Shown: positions 1 to 12,200 of the stretch, in pieces
Layout: each line of letters opens with the position of its first letter
How positions within the stretch are numbered: the first letter of the stretch is position 1
NCBI GenBank assembly: GCA_037178975.1
Contig: JASJZH010000003.1
Span: 1,054,001-1,118,000, forward strand
DNA from: Oscheius tipulae
Taxonomy: Eukaryota > Nematoda > Chromadorea > Rhabditida > Rhabditidae
Reading direction: 5' to 3'
DNA: 64,000 bases
The notes under the pieces: generated by a model
What the model was told of the DNA's origin: nothing
Database searches by the model: none
What the model saw: only the letters and a program-made list of their open reading frames with translations
Made by a program: the position numbers and the translations under genes

Positions 1-210
1 GACAAAACATTTCATCTACTTCTATCTGGGACAGGTTGCCATTCTACTGTTCAAGTCAGGATAAAGAGAGGAGAAGAAGAAGAAACCATCCAACACACAT
101 CATTTGTCGCCGACTAAACACAACAAAAAATCATAAAACTGATCTTACTGTTACATGAAACCAGATAAATAAATGGTTGGTATTTGGTGGCCGTTTTTTA
201 ATCATTTGTT

Positions 211-400
211 GAGCCACACGTAGACACTTCTGTCGTCGTGGCTCAAGTTTTCAAAGCTGCAGACTCAACATCTAGACAGCGCAATAGTTATGGCTTTATT
301 TCCTTAAGCCACTGACTCGACAGTTAGACAGCGCGGTAGTTGTGGCTCTACTTTTTCAAACCCGCAAACTGGCAGTTGGACAGCGCTGTCGTTGTGGCTC
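211..400 (+). repeat. Palindromic-core repeat, cluster of four units
   Basis: Four diverged units with a spacing of roughly 50 bp. The shared form is approximately CGACAGTTNGACAGCG followed by CTGTNGTTGTGGCTC. The best copies contain the perfect palindrome ACAGCGCTGT. The same unit recurs at 862-995, 1347, 3188, 25081, 25722, 27269 and 27789 in both orientations. The unit lies outside every recognised exon. Confidence 0.7.
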
Positions 401-861
401 TTCGTGAAACGTTGTCGTGGAAGCACTGTTTCAGTGAACAGGATAAAATATTCATTTTACAAAATATACACGATGTATTTTACGTTTGTTACGTGAATTT
501 TAAAACGTAAAAAGGGTATATAAGAAGAACGTCTACACAGAAACAATTCATCTGTCCACTACCTCTCACTTACGCTCTTAGCACGCCCTCTTCATTCTCC
601 TCTTCAGCAGTCTTTCCAATAAATTGTGCTTGAGGCATCCTTATTCTGTTTTCCTTGTTGTTCATCTAGGTTTGTTTGTAGCGACCTTTTCTCTTCTTCG
701 TGCATTCTGTGATCTGTCGGAGCTCTTTGCTACCGGGTGAAGTCTCTATGTCGAATGCCGAGCGACCTTATTTGCTTTGAATAAAACTGCTATCACTGTA
801 CTCTTCTTCTAGAAAAGTTTGCCTTGCTCCAAGGTTATAAATATCGTAAGGCTAGGAAGAT

Positions 862-995
862 GCCACAACGACAGCTCTGTCGAACTGTTGAGGTAGAGAT
901 CTTGAAAATTAGAGCCACAACTACGGCGCTGTCCAACTGTCGAGATTATGACTTGGATTGAGAGCCACAGCTACAGTGCTGTCTAGCTGTTGAAA
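862..995 (-). repeat. Palindromic-core repeat, reverse-orientation cluster
   Basis: Three units read in the opposite orientation to the 211-400 cluster, each opening with GCCACAACTACNGCGCTGTC or a close variant. Spacing is again about 50 bp. Confidence 0.65.
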
Positions 996-1041
996 GCTAG
1001 TCTTGATTAGCATTGACAACAGGCTGCCGCACCGCTTCTCC

Positions 1042-1172
1042 AATAGCCTAAGTTCCCAAGTTTCCCTAAAAGCTGACATGTCTACTTAATTCTTGACATG
1101 CATGGACTTGCCAGCTGTTTTCTCGTGGTGACGCACGGACGGACACCATTGCACTTTAGTAGTAGGGAGATA
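1042..1172 (+). repeat. Dispersed ~120 bp repeat, copy 1
   Basis: It contains, in order, CAAGTTTCCC, a GCTGACAT-type stretch, TTGACATGC, CTTGCCAGCT, CTCGTGGT, ACGGACGGAC and ACCATTGCACTTTAGTAG. The same order of blocks is present at 34600-34728 and 37385-37525. A partial reverse copy lies near 29930-29975. It has no coding potential and is most likely a short interspersed element or a retrotransposon 3' end. Confidence 0.6.
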
Positions 1173-2053
1173 GAAGAATAATGACGTATAAAACGTGTCA
1201 TTTTTCGCTATGTTTCACTGAAAAGCCAACTCATTATGTGATAAAACGTTGATTTTCTCTAAAAATTTCCAATGAGCCCAAGCCCAGTCCGAAGGCTTGG
1301 GCCCAAAACTCTTGGCCCAGGCCGGCCCGGTCCCCTCCCAAGCCTAACCACAACTACTGTGCTGTCCAACTGGCGTGTATTTGGCTTGGAAAAGTCGAAC
1401 TACCCTTGTGTAGGCGTCTAGATTCTGATCGTCTCACTTCTCAGCGGCTCCGTCAGCAGGTATTCAGCCTTCGTTTCCGACTCGGCCACTGACTGATGAC
1501 TGAGGAGAATAGGAGAGTAGGATAAGGTTGGTGCTCTGTTCTAGACTCTCCCTGTCTCTCAGCGCTACTGTCTCTCTATATTCCTATTACTGGCTCTGTG
1601 TCTCTGTCTCTTTGTTCCCTCCCAGATATCTCCCCTCTCCCATCAGCAGTTAGCCTTGTCAAAATCCCTGGTTCCGAAACTCCGATCCCAACTTCTGATA
1701 ACGAGATCAATTCTAAGGCTCCCTCCATGCTCCCAATTCTTTTGCTAAAAGAATCCGTGCCTGGCTTCTAATGGAAGCCTTAAAATGTTAGACTAATGAC
1801 TCAAATAGAGAGAGAACTCTCTCTATCCCTGGAATGTCAGTCTGTTTGCTCCCTTTCTCTTCTGGAAGGGACGTGGGGTCTTAAATTTCTCTCCTCTTTG
1901 ATCCAATGTGGATAGAGAATCTTTTTATGTCACAATCTTTGTTTTTTGTCTGTTTTCCCGTAGCAAAAATCATAAGAAAGGCCTTAAAAATCCAAGGAAA
2001 ACCGTCAATTTTCCGGTCTTATTGATAAGAAATTCTGGTATCTCTCGCTTTCG

Positions 2054-2125
2054 GCCCACGTAGTATAGTGGTTAGTACTCCACGTTGTGGCCGTGGCGAC
2101 GCTGGTTCGATTCCAGCCGTGGGCA
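2054..2125 (+). tRNA. trnH-GTG: tRNA-His (anticodon GTG)
   Basis: A complete 72-nt cloverleaf. The acceptor stem is GCCCACG paired with CGTGGGC, and the D arm contains TAGTATAGTGGTTAGTA. The anticodon loop is TTGTGGC within a CCACG/CGTGG stem, and the T arm is GCTGGTTCGATTCCAGC. A run of six T just after the gene (about 2128-2133) fits a Pol III terminator. No intron is present. Confidence 0.96.
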
Positions 2126-3187
2126 ACTTTTTTCCCTCTTATTTCTTTTGACAGTTTTGTATACAAATAGTGTTGGTTTTCATTTAATTTGCTATCGGAA
2201 AATGACGCAAAAGATTCCTATTGTCCCACGCATTGGAAGAGTCTGATGAAATTTGATAGATCATGAAGATTCTTAGCTCATTGTGCTCCCTTGGAAAGGG
2301 GGGTATGTTCAGTTTCTCTGTCTTTCTGTTTCTTTGTCTTTCTGTTTCTTTGTCTCTCTGATTCTCTGTATCTTTATCTGTCAGTCTTTTTGTCTCCCTG
2401 TCTTTCTGTCTCTCTATCTCCCTATCTAATATGGTCTCTGACGCCCGAGAAAAATTTACTATCAGGGCTAATGTTTCAAAAGTGGGGCTCCCCTATACTC
2501 GAATTTCCTTCCTCTCCCCTCTTTCACCTCTCCATTTTTGACCCACTGCTCTTTCCATTTCTTTTCTAACCTCCCCATCAAAGTCCATTTCGTCTAATGC
2601 GGAACGAAGTGTACCCTTTTTGCGTGTCTCTCTTTCTGAACATGTTGGGAAGAGAGTAAAGCTCCCGTGATTCTTGAAATGGATTCTGACGAGAGTGAGA
2701 GATCATCATCATCTTGGATGTACATAAGCGTAACCTGTGTGGATTGATGCTATTGCTATCTCTGTTACAGTCTTTGTCTTTGTCTCCGTCTAAAAGATCA
2801 AGCTCTTTGACTTTCTTCCAGTTTCTGAAACACCACTAATTGTTCTCTAATTTGTAGAAATTGGCCGCTAAAACACCATCTTGACTCTCTTCCCTGCTCT
2901 TTACATGCATTTCCAGAACAAAACTTGAGCTCAGCGAGCCAGGGAATGGGAACTTGTTCTGCTCGCGTGATTATCCCTGCGAGTTTTACGCACTTACTCT
3001 GTGCAAACTTGACGTCCTGGAATTGCGCTATAGAATTTTGTAGGCAAATCGGGAGAGTCTGTCTCCTAACACTGCCTCTACTGGTTATGGCGCAATTCGA
3101 CTCACAACTCGAGTTTTCATTTACCTCTTTTTTCAGTTTTACTTTCACAATACGGTATAATGAGAACTCCCCCAATTTGTCAATGCC

Positions 3188-3262
3188 ACTGACTCAAAGT
3201 TAGACAGCGCTGGCGTTGTAGCTTTCGATTTCACGGCCAGTAACAACAGTTAGACAACGGCT
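3188..3262 (+). repeat. Palindromic-core repeat, two units
   Basis: Two diverged units (AGTTAGACAGCGCTGGCG... and CAGTTAGACAACGGCTC) match the 211-400 family, in the same orientation. Confidence 0.55.
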
Positions 3263-6200
3263 CTCGAGTAGACTCGTCTTGTAGTTTCAAACTCTTTCCG
3301 CCCTCTGATGACTTTCTTTTTCTCTTCTAACACATTATGTGTGTGCCGCTATTCGAACCCTCTAATGGTCCAAATCCTCTCTTCGCGAATATAAGAGAGA
3401 GTGAGAGCAAGCTCTTTCGGTTTCATATGTACTCACACGGGGGTGAGGACACTCCTAATTGATCCCCCCATCTCCAAAATTTGCTCACCTCCCAATAAGA
3501 GAGACTCTCTCGTATTGCTTCCTTCACCCTATGCAGCAGTGTGCGACTTTCGTCACCTCTCACTCATTCTGTCCCCTGCATGTCAAAGAGAAGTGTGAAA
3601 GAGGATACGGGTCTTGTCTCGAACTTGAGCAGAGAGGGCCTCTACATGCGCCCATCCTTGTTGTAATGATATGCAATATGAGACGTGGACAAGTCACACC
3701 TGCACTCGTCTCCTTTTCCCATCCCGCTTGTTCTTCCGCCAAGAGAGAAAAGTTTATGCATAGGTGGTCTTCTCGAACTTTGGACTCGGGTAAAGGCTGG
3801 AAAGAGGAGGTCGAAAAGTCTCTCTATATAATATAGATAGGAATCCGATACGTCTATATCAGTACAGTAGTACCTTGAACACATCCTAGTCACCGGCCGT
3901 TTAGTCAGTCGAGATACCAGTTTTGATCTTCCGCCAAAGTTCATGTTCAGATGGAAACGTAGAAGCTTCCAAGACATGTTATAGTATTACATGAAACGTC
4001 TGTCATTCTGAAGGACTATTACTATTATGATCAAGCCATAAAAGACAGTTCCAGGTAGCAGTCGATGAGCAAAGTGGTCAGATAGTTTTATACACGTAGT
4101 TATACACGTAGTGGTCAGACCCTTGGTGAAGAAACAGATCAGTGTTCCTTGACTCCAGATCTGGTTTCGTTACGGGAGCTCGATTCTCTGCTGTGTTCTT
4201 GTCCTTTGGGGGCAGCTTTGGAACGTAATGCCCCGCGACCTGGGCCCTCGGGAAGCCTTCGCAACGGTCGACGTCGCAAGACCCCGCAGAATCTTGGCTC
4301 ACAGAGCTCTCCAAGGAACTCTGCCGCTCATACGGATAGAGATTTTACCTTTACCTTTAGTGGTTGCAAAGTTCTAGCAACAGGCAAGTGGACTATAAGA
4401 CTTTTACCATATCATATCACAGCCATTACCAAGATCATAAGTAACCTTCTTCACGACTTTTGAAGATCTCTAAAAACCCCTGTCTTTGTGTCAACATTTA
4501 GATAGCTGACAGTATCCTGTTACTTTTGTCCAAAGGCTGTATCGCGCTCTTGAAGTAGATCTGAAAAAGAAGAACCCCCTGCTCTTATGTTCATCAACCA
4601 AACAATTTCTTCTTCCCTTCCAGAGAAACATGCATCTACTTTTTGGTCTCTCAACCAACACCCTCTTTCCTTCATGTCTTCATTGGGTGTCTCATATTGG
4701 TCCCTCGGGTCCAGCCAATAGGAACATCATCACCATTGAGTCGAACACAATTTTTGGGCCACGTGCTTGAGTTTTGTGGTTTGTATTCAAAGAGTTCGTG
4801 TTATTTCTGTGTCCTTTTGATCTATTCTCGCATCTGCATATCTGAGAATGTGTGTGCTATCACCCTCCAAACATCTGCTATCAAGTCAGTACACAAACAC
4901 CTGTCAGCGACTCGGAATGTATGATGCAGAGAGTCAAGAATCTTATTTTTGTTCATTTCAGTTCTCTCTCCTCTCTGTCTCTCTGTCCCTGTCTCCATGT
5001 GTCTCTTGAGTCCTGCCATAAAAATTGTTTCCTGAAAGCGTTTTGGAAATAGTTTATTTTCTACCTTTATGAACCATTCCTAACAGACTTTGTCTCACTG
5101 TCTCTGTCTCGGGTATAACCTTGGTATGTCCTGGTATGTCTATTACAGTAACTGGACAAGCTCTGACACTTCTTGACTCCTTCTGTCTGTGATACATGCC
5201 AACTCTAATCTGGGGTAACACTTGACAGAATACGTCAAGTTACAAAACGAGCACTGACCGTTTGAGTCGCTTCGCCATGAGCATAAACGACTTTTACTCT
5301 TTCAACCGATAGTTTTCTGCCGTGTGCTGTTCAGTATCCACTCCCGCTCCATATAGAGCAGCAACTGTGGCAGACTGTTCTGGGCTTGTATGTACAACAG
5401 ACAAGTAAAGAGGTCACTCCAAATGTTTGACTTTCTCATAGTCATTAGCTATTCCTGTAAATAAGATCACTCTGCCTCGAAAGCTAACAATACATGTCGG
5501 GGCTTCCCCGAATATCAAATCGTTCATGGTGACATGACTTCATTCTTCAGTATTCCGTGGGCTTTGTTGACCACATGCCCAGAAGTAGAGAGGCAGGACT
5601 TGGTGAATGGAATCTCCTTGGGAGATTGATAGTCAGTTGATCCTTCTTCTTTAGTCTAAAGTCCAGCAGCTTTTTCTCCTGTTTTGAAACTTGAGCCAAA
5701 GTTTGCTGGATAGAGTGACTCTTTCAGACTGGATAGGACAGAAGGAAAGGTCAATTCATGAGTTGTAGGAAATTGAGAAGGACAAGGTGAAACAAGTAGT
5801 AACATGATAGTAAACGACTGGTTATCGTAGGCGGAAACAGAGAGACAGCAGTCAGATCAGGAACATCTCCATTTTTTCAAGAATAAAAATATAGGAAATC
5901 CCTCTTCCTTTCAATCAGCCTTTTTGCGCACACATGTAACAGGTTCTGAAGTTGCCATTCAAACAAAGTTTCTAGGGTGGTACGGGTGCAAATAATGAGG
6001 CTACCGACAGAACACTAATGCAGAACAACGATAAAAGGAACAGGAGAAGTCAGCTCTTTATTTAGCCTTGATTCATGTTCTTCCTTGTATGCTGAGACGG
6101 GACGAGAAGACGGTAGGTAGTGATGTCGTCAAGAAACTGAGTATTTGCCCATTTTCCGACGTGTAGTATCTTTGAAAGCTTTTTCCGGCAAACTTTGACT

Positions 6201-7269
6201 ATAGTACGAACGTGCAAATATTCGAAGAGCACTTTTGCTTCTAGATAGACAGACAGAGGCTCTTCTGGATTTGACCCATATTTCATTTTGCAATTTCGAC
6301 CTTCCCCTTCCAGACAAGCTTACGTCCCACGTCGGGGATTATGAAAAGAGAGAGAGGGAGTGAGGTGTCTCTCATCTCTCTCTCTCTGGCCGGCCCGCTA
6401 GCCCGCCAGCAGCAGTCGCCGCCTCACTCCACTGTCACTGGCCGTCAGTTCGCTATCAGTCTTCCGCTCGTATTTTTCATCGCAGCTGTTTCAAGCTTGA
6501 GCTTCCCTCTCAGATTCTTTTCTTTCTCCTATTATGACTTTAAAAAAAGCGGTATTTTCTTCTCTCTCTTCCGAAAAGGAGGAACTCTCGCACACGGGGC
6601 AAATTATGAATGGGCGCTGTGGGCTCTTTTCTTGGTCCTCCAAACTTCCTCCTCTTTAAGTTTTTACTCGAGAATGTAGAGAAAAGTATGAAAATTTGTC
6701 AGCGGTTTGACGCCTGTGGCTATCAATCGTCCGATGGTCGATTTATGACGGAGATCAGTCACGGGAGCCGGCTCCTCGGCTGTCATTTTCTTTCTGTTCC
6801 CAAGTTCTTCTTGATCTCAATTACGGGAAATCGATCTGTTCTGAATCAAAGTAACTGCAGTTCACATCAATATTGCCTAGAGCACAGCAAGAAAGCCCAG
6901 GACCTGTTATAGCCATAGCTTCTGTAGGAACTATCGGAACTAGCGGTGATTATGACAGCTGGTAACCTGTAACTTAGTTTGAAAACAATGCTTTAGATCA
7001 CCCCAAAAGGTTTCACGGTTTCTAGTTTTCCTGTTCATATACGAAGCTTGAAGCATTTTCATTGTCTGAAGATTCTAAGTCAGTGAAGTCGTGGCAAGAC
7101 CGATAAGTTCTGTGGTCGTACCTATCGCAGAAACAAAAAGATTATCTAAAGCGTCTATTTGAAGAGCTAGTCTCGAGCGGTCTGTCTCCCAGTTTTTCCG
7201 CAACAGATTTACATAGCGTACAGTCTGAAAAGTTTTTCTCAAGAACGTAACCTTTGACCCAACTCAGCT

Positions 7270-7274
<5 letters not shown>

Positions 7275-7301
<27 letters not shown>

Positions 7302-7308
7302 GCTCTCT
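7275..7308. repeat. (CT)n microsatellite
   Basis: A nearly pure CT dinucleotide tract of about 34 bp with one CG interruption near its end. Confidence 0.9.
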
Positions 7309-7994
7309 CACATGCATCCTCCTTTTGAATTCTCACTCGCCCTATCATCATTTCACGCTACGTCCCCCGATTTCTGGTCATATGTGTTCTCGGGTTTTCC
7401 TCTTTCAATCCACTGCTTATTATCCGTCCCGTCTCTCTCTTTGCCTCCTGTCCTCAAAATATCCTCTAGTACATTCTGAAAAAGTTCGTAATCCGGCTGT
7501 CAAAAGAGACCAAACTTCTTTTAGGGCTTGAATTATTTCGCCTCGGATTTTTAAGCACCTTTTTTGGGTGTCAGAATCCCCAAGGCTCGTTAGTCATAGT
7601 TACGAAAAGGGCGGGGAGCAAAGGACCGAGATGGCTTTATTTTTTCTCCAGAACTTTCTAGGGCTTCATTTTCAATGGGTGTCGGATAGCAACACCTAGT
7701 ACTTCGTTTTTGCAGCTAATTTGTTTGGAATAGGAGGTTAGGAGAGGTCGTTGAGCTGGATGAACTAACAGAAGATAAGAGAGAGTAGGGTGCCGACACG
7801 AACCTGCCTGGATTTTGTGGTTGTCTCTCTGTGAGTGTTTCCGAAGATCCGATGACCAAACTGGTATAGTTTCAAAGGTTACTGACTGTGTGGAAAATGA
7901 GTATTGTCCCGGTTTGGGGAGAGACTATATCATAATCCACAGACACTTCTATCAGTGCAGTTCCATAAAAGAACCGGGTTGACCTTACACTAAG

Positions 7995-7997
<3 letters not shown>

Positions 7998-8032
<35 letters not shown>
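7998..8032. repeat. (GA)n microsatellite
   Basis: A pure GA dinucleotide tract of about 35 bp. Confidence 0.9.
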
Positions 8033-8035
<3 letters not shown>

Positions 8036-9290
8036 CAGTGATGGCTAATTTGGCGCAGTTCGGAATGTTATCGCTACCCAGTATGCAAAGGAACACCTCC
8101 TCCTTCCCTCACAAATTTCAAGTCTTTTTTCTCTTTCAACATCTACTCCTCGTTTCGCGCCCGTTCTTTTTGTTCCTGTTTTGCCTCTCGCCCTCTTGCT
8201 CCTTCTCTGTCCGGCCTTCTTCAAGTCTATTTCCTCACCGCCTCGGGGCTTCACAATCCCCCTTCCTGTTCTTTCTATGGACACTTTTAACAAGTTTTTG
8301 AACCTAGGAAAGAGTCAGGCGCTCTGATTTCATAGTCAGTGGTGTCCCTTGTCACTCCTAGATGATACGGATTCGACAACTACGTAGTTTGGTAGTCAGT
8401 GAGACTATCTTCTCCCTTAAGAGCTCTCAGTCAAAGAGTGTGCCCTCTTCTGCAACAGCAGCAGCGTTCACATTCATCATAATATGCACGGGGAAATCTG
8501 TTGACGGGCCTCCTCCCTCTATCCCAATACCCTTTTAATGACCACTCTCGACACGTCGTTACATCGTCGTCCTTATGGTGAATATTGCTTTTTTCAGTGA
8601 GACTTTTGTACTTGAAATTGGAGTTTTGACTGTCCAGAGGCTCTCTGTTTTATACCTCTTTCAGATCTGAAGCCTTTTCCTTGTGTTAACACTAAAATTA
8701 AACGCCGTAGCTACCATAGCGAGTGAACACAAGCTTCTCTCATTATATTGGTTCGATTCAGATGGTACGGGAGGGACAACTGCCTAGTTCTGATACTGCT
8801 AGGAGAGGTGTCACTAAGACCATCTCTTCCCTAAATTGACCCTATTGAAAAACTGCTTAGGACGTGCACAGAACAGTCCAGGAGAACAGTGGACATGGTT
8901 CTTCTCCAGAGGATATTGTCTGGTTGGATTCGAATCTCCTATACCACCGCATCTCTAGCGTCTTTCCACAGTAACATAGTATGATTGTCTCTTGTGATTG
9001 TTGTGCCATGCCTGTCTCGTATCATCTCGCCATGATCAGTCACAGTTCTGTGTTCTACCTTGTTCTGTCTCTCCATCTCTTCTGTTCTTCTTCCAATGAT
9101 CAACTTTGACTAATTTTTTTTTCTCTGAAAATTGAGTTAACTACTCAATTATCGCTCCAGCTAGCTACCTCCACCTCATTGACTCTTTAATGTTCTTTTA
9201 TGTTTACGTTTTTTTACTTCTTCTCTATCCGTTTTTTCATCAAAAATCCAACTTTTCAGCTTTATCAGCCGGATAGAATGAAATCGTAGT

Positions 9291-12200
9291 ATGACGGCCA
9301 TTCTTTTGGCTTTTCTCAGGTGAGTGGACTTGTAGAGAGAGAAAAAGATTGAAAAATATTGGAGATACTCTCCGGAGACGTTTAAGAGGAAACATTTATC
9401 AACCTTAGGGGGGTTAGACTTCCCGGTTTCCCGTCATGAGTACAGAGGGACTTTGGAATAGGGGAGAGACAGAGACAGATAACCAATGGATTTCAGCCTG
9501 TTATCCCTGGTCACGGGTGAGGCGGCTACCTCTTTCGGTGGAGGACAGGAAGCTCCGACTGCGGCAGTACTACAACCTCCTGCTGAGAAGCGCTGCTCGA
9601 GAAACAGTATCAATTTGGGAAAATTGATCAATACTTTGCTGGATGATTATGATGTTCATCTACTGCCAGAGGAAGAAGGAGTCAATGTTACGATAGAGCT
9701 TCATGTTCAGGCTGGTATCCTCTTCTTATTGGCCTGAATTTCCAATAGGGATCGTGCCTTTGCTTGCAAACATGATAATTACATGTGACAAATAATGTTT
9801 CTGAACTTTTCTTGAAAAAGCCAAAAAGATTTGCGTCTAATACACAGAACCTGTACCTGCCAAACTTTCTACCTGAACTCGTCCGCCAGTTATTTCTCTT
9901 CCTTAGTATCCTAGTGACGCACTGCTACTCTCACAAAATTCCATAAAAACTCTAGTACTCTTCGCTCCAAGCAGTCCCTTTAAATTATTCGCCACGAGGC
10001 CACTTCTCAAACAATGGCCAGGGGTCTTCTTGAGTCCCGAGACGTTCTTCCTGGAATATCTTTGCATGTTACGAAAACACGTGGAAGATAAAACTAATAA
10101 AAAATTTCAGGGAGTGTCGGGTATCTCCGAAATTACGGGTGATTTCTCCTTGGATGTCATGTACAGTGAGATTTGGCAGGATCCAAGGCTGAGCTTTAAG
10201 CATCTTAACGTCTGTGCAACGAACATAACGCTCAAGGTATCGGTTTTTTATACAGAGAGACAGGGAGACACAAAGACTGAAAGACAGAGAGACAGAGACG
10301 ATTGAAAGCTGAGATTTCCAGTCCGACTTCCGAAAACGAATCTGGACGCCGGACACGTGTATCATCAACAGCAAGTCGAGTTCCATCCACAGTTCGCCCT
10401 CTGAGAATACTTTCGTCATTCTGTACGAAAATGGTCTGGTTTGGAGCAATTTCAGGTAAGGTTTCTACTATTCCAATGATCAGTTAACATAATATAGCCT
10501 TCGGGCTCGAGGGACAATTTTCACCGACACAGCGCACATGTGTTCCGCAGTAGTCGAAATATGCAGTTCCTTCTAGCAAAAAGGGACACTTAGGGTCGGT
10601 TTTAGTGGGCTGTTTAGGCGGGAGGGAAATTGTGAGGGTAACCGGGGGTAGTTAAGGGATCATAGAGCTGTTTGTGACCGAGGGAAATAGAGAGACTTAT
10701 ATAAAAGTACTGTGAGTCACGTATCCAGACACCTTACTCATTCCCTCATCTCTCACAAATAATTAACCATTCGAATTCTGGTTCTTCTAGTACGGGCGTC
10801 CTCAAGTCCTTCTCGACCGATTTGCGTAAAGAGAAATGATGTGTGTTTGTGGCCTGGGGGCACGAGCTTGAAGAGGAAGATTTAAAAATTGCACAATTGG
10901 GATGAGAAAGTCTGACGGTTGCGAAGCACTCACAGAAGCAGTCAAACTGATTCTATTTTTTTTTTTTGCGAGTACCTTGCACCGAGCGAGTACGTTGGCT
11001 TGTCAACTAAACTCTTGACAGAAGAAGCCGGTACTCGTGTGGTACATGCAACACTAATTGCAGCACCAAAGATGACAAGCCTTTGATAATGGTCCTATGA
11101 GTCGGTACATAAAGTTTTGCTAGAGTCTCTGACCATGTCTATGATTGTTATGACCAAAACTTTCAGATTGAACGTCAAGACACCCTGCTCCGTCAACTTG
11201 AAAATGTTCCCCTTCGACTCCTTGAGCTGTGAGATTGTCCTGGAGAGTTATTCCTTCAACACGGACGAAGTCAGACTGTTATGGCATGATGTGCCTATAA
11301 CAATGATGGAAAAGGTATGGGCCTGTCTCAATGTAAATTCCAGAGAATTTCAGGTAGAACTCCCGGACTTTGACCTCATTGGCTGGTCGACAGATCATCA
11401 GAGGCTAGAGTACCCGAATGGTATCTGGGACAGAGCGAAGGTGGGAGCGGGGGACTATCTCTTTGTCTGACTGAACTTGGTCCATCCAGTTCATTTTTCT
11501 CTTTCTCAGTCCTCTTCTTCGACAAAATTATCCGCAAAAGAGAGCCGCAAATCGAGTAATCGAGCAAGACGTCTCACAAATTTGTGCCCACGGGAACCGA
11601 GGGCATACGAGAGAGAGGGACCAAGCTGGTCTTTGTTTCCTCCTGAAAACAGTGAATTCTTTGGTTTTTTTTACTGATGAGCAGCGGGAAGAACAATTGT
11701 GGGGCAGTCAGGCGTAATAACATCCATCCTGGAACCTAGTTTGCACTGATTTCGGAACTAGGTTGATCGCTGCGTAGGAGAGAGGGGTCAGAAAAGATAC
11801 AGAGAGACAGAGAAACAGAGAACCAGAGAGACAATGAGACAGAGACACCCGGTTATTACATCCCCAGCACCTAATCTCTCATTTTGACGTCCCGTGCGCG
11901 CAACTTTCACAAAGAGTGAGTGACGGAAGTGACATGTCCGCTGGTCAGCTGCGCTTTCTCTCAAGAGACTTATCTTTCAACTCTAGGGATCAAATAGATA
12001 AAATAGTCATATTTTTCAGGTGAAGTTCACCTTCGCCCGTCGCTACGGCTTCTACCTTTTCCAATCCTACTTCCCCACCTCGCTTACAGTAATCTCCTCA
12101 TGGGTCGGCTTCTTCTTCGATGTCCGATCAGTCTCTGCTAGGTTTGATGAGTTTTGAATAGTGGCTATGAGAATGTTCCAGAATCACTCTGGGAGTGAGC

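Larger units (their letters stand above)
1..2053. other. Gene-free, repeat-bearing stretch
   Basis: I see no convincing coding exon here. It holds two clusters of the palindromic-core repeat (211-400 and 862-995), one more unit at about 1347-1374, and one copy of a dispersed repeat ending near 1172. Much of the rest is pyrimidine-rich simple sequence. Confidence 0.6.
2126..9290. other. 7 kb gene-poor, pyrimidine-rich region
   Basis: Open frames here are short, low in complexity or overlapping on both strands, and none shows a family motif or consistent splice structure. The stretch 2315-2430 is an imperfect CTGTCTCT-type array. The region also has a (CT)n tract at 7275-7308, a (GA)n tract at 7998-8032 and two palindromic-core repeat units at 3188-3262. 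I see nothing else in it. Confidence 0.55.

Noticed and set aside
211-400. Evenly spaced repeats looked CRISPR-like
   Set aside because: Units are diverged, occur in both orientations across the window, and the DNA is clearly a eukaryotic nuclear region with introns.
2291-2569. 92-codon open frame
   Set aside because: It is a translation of CT-rich simple sequence with no other feature.
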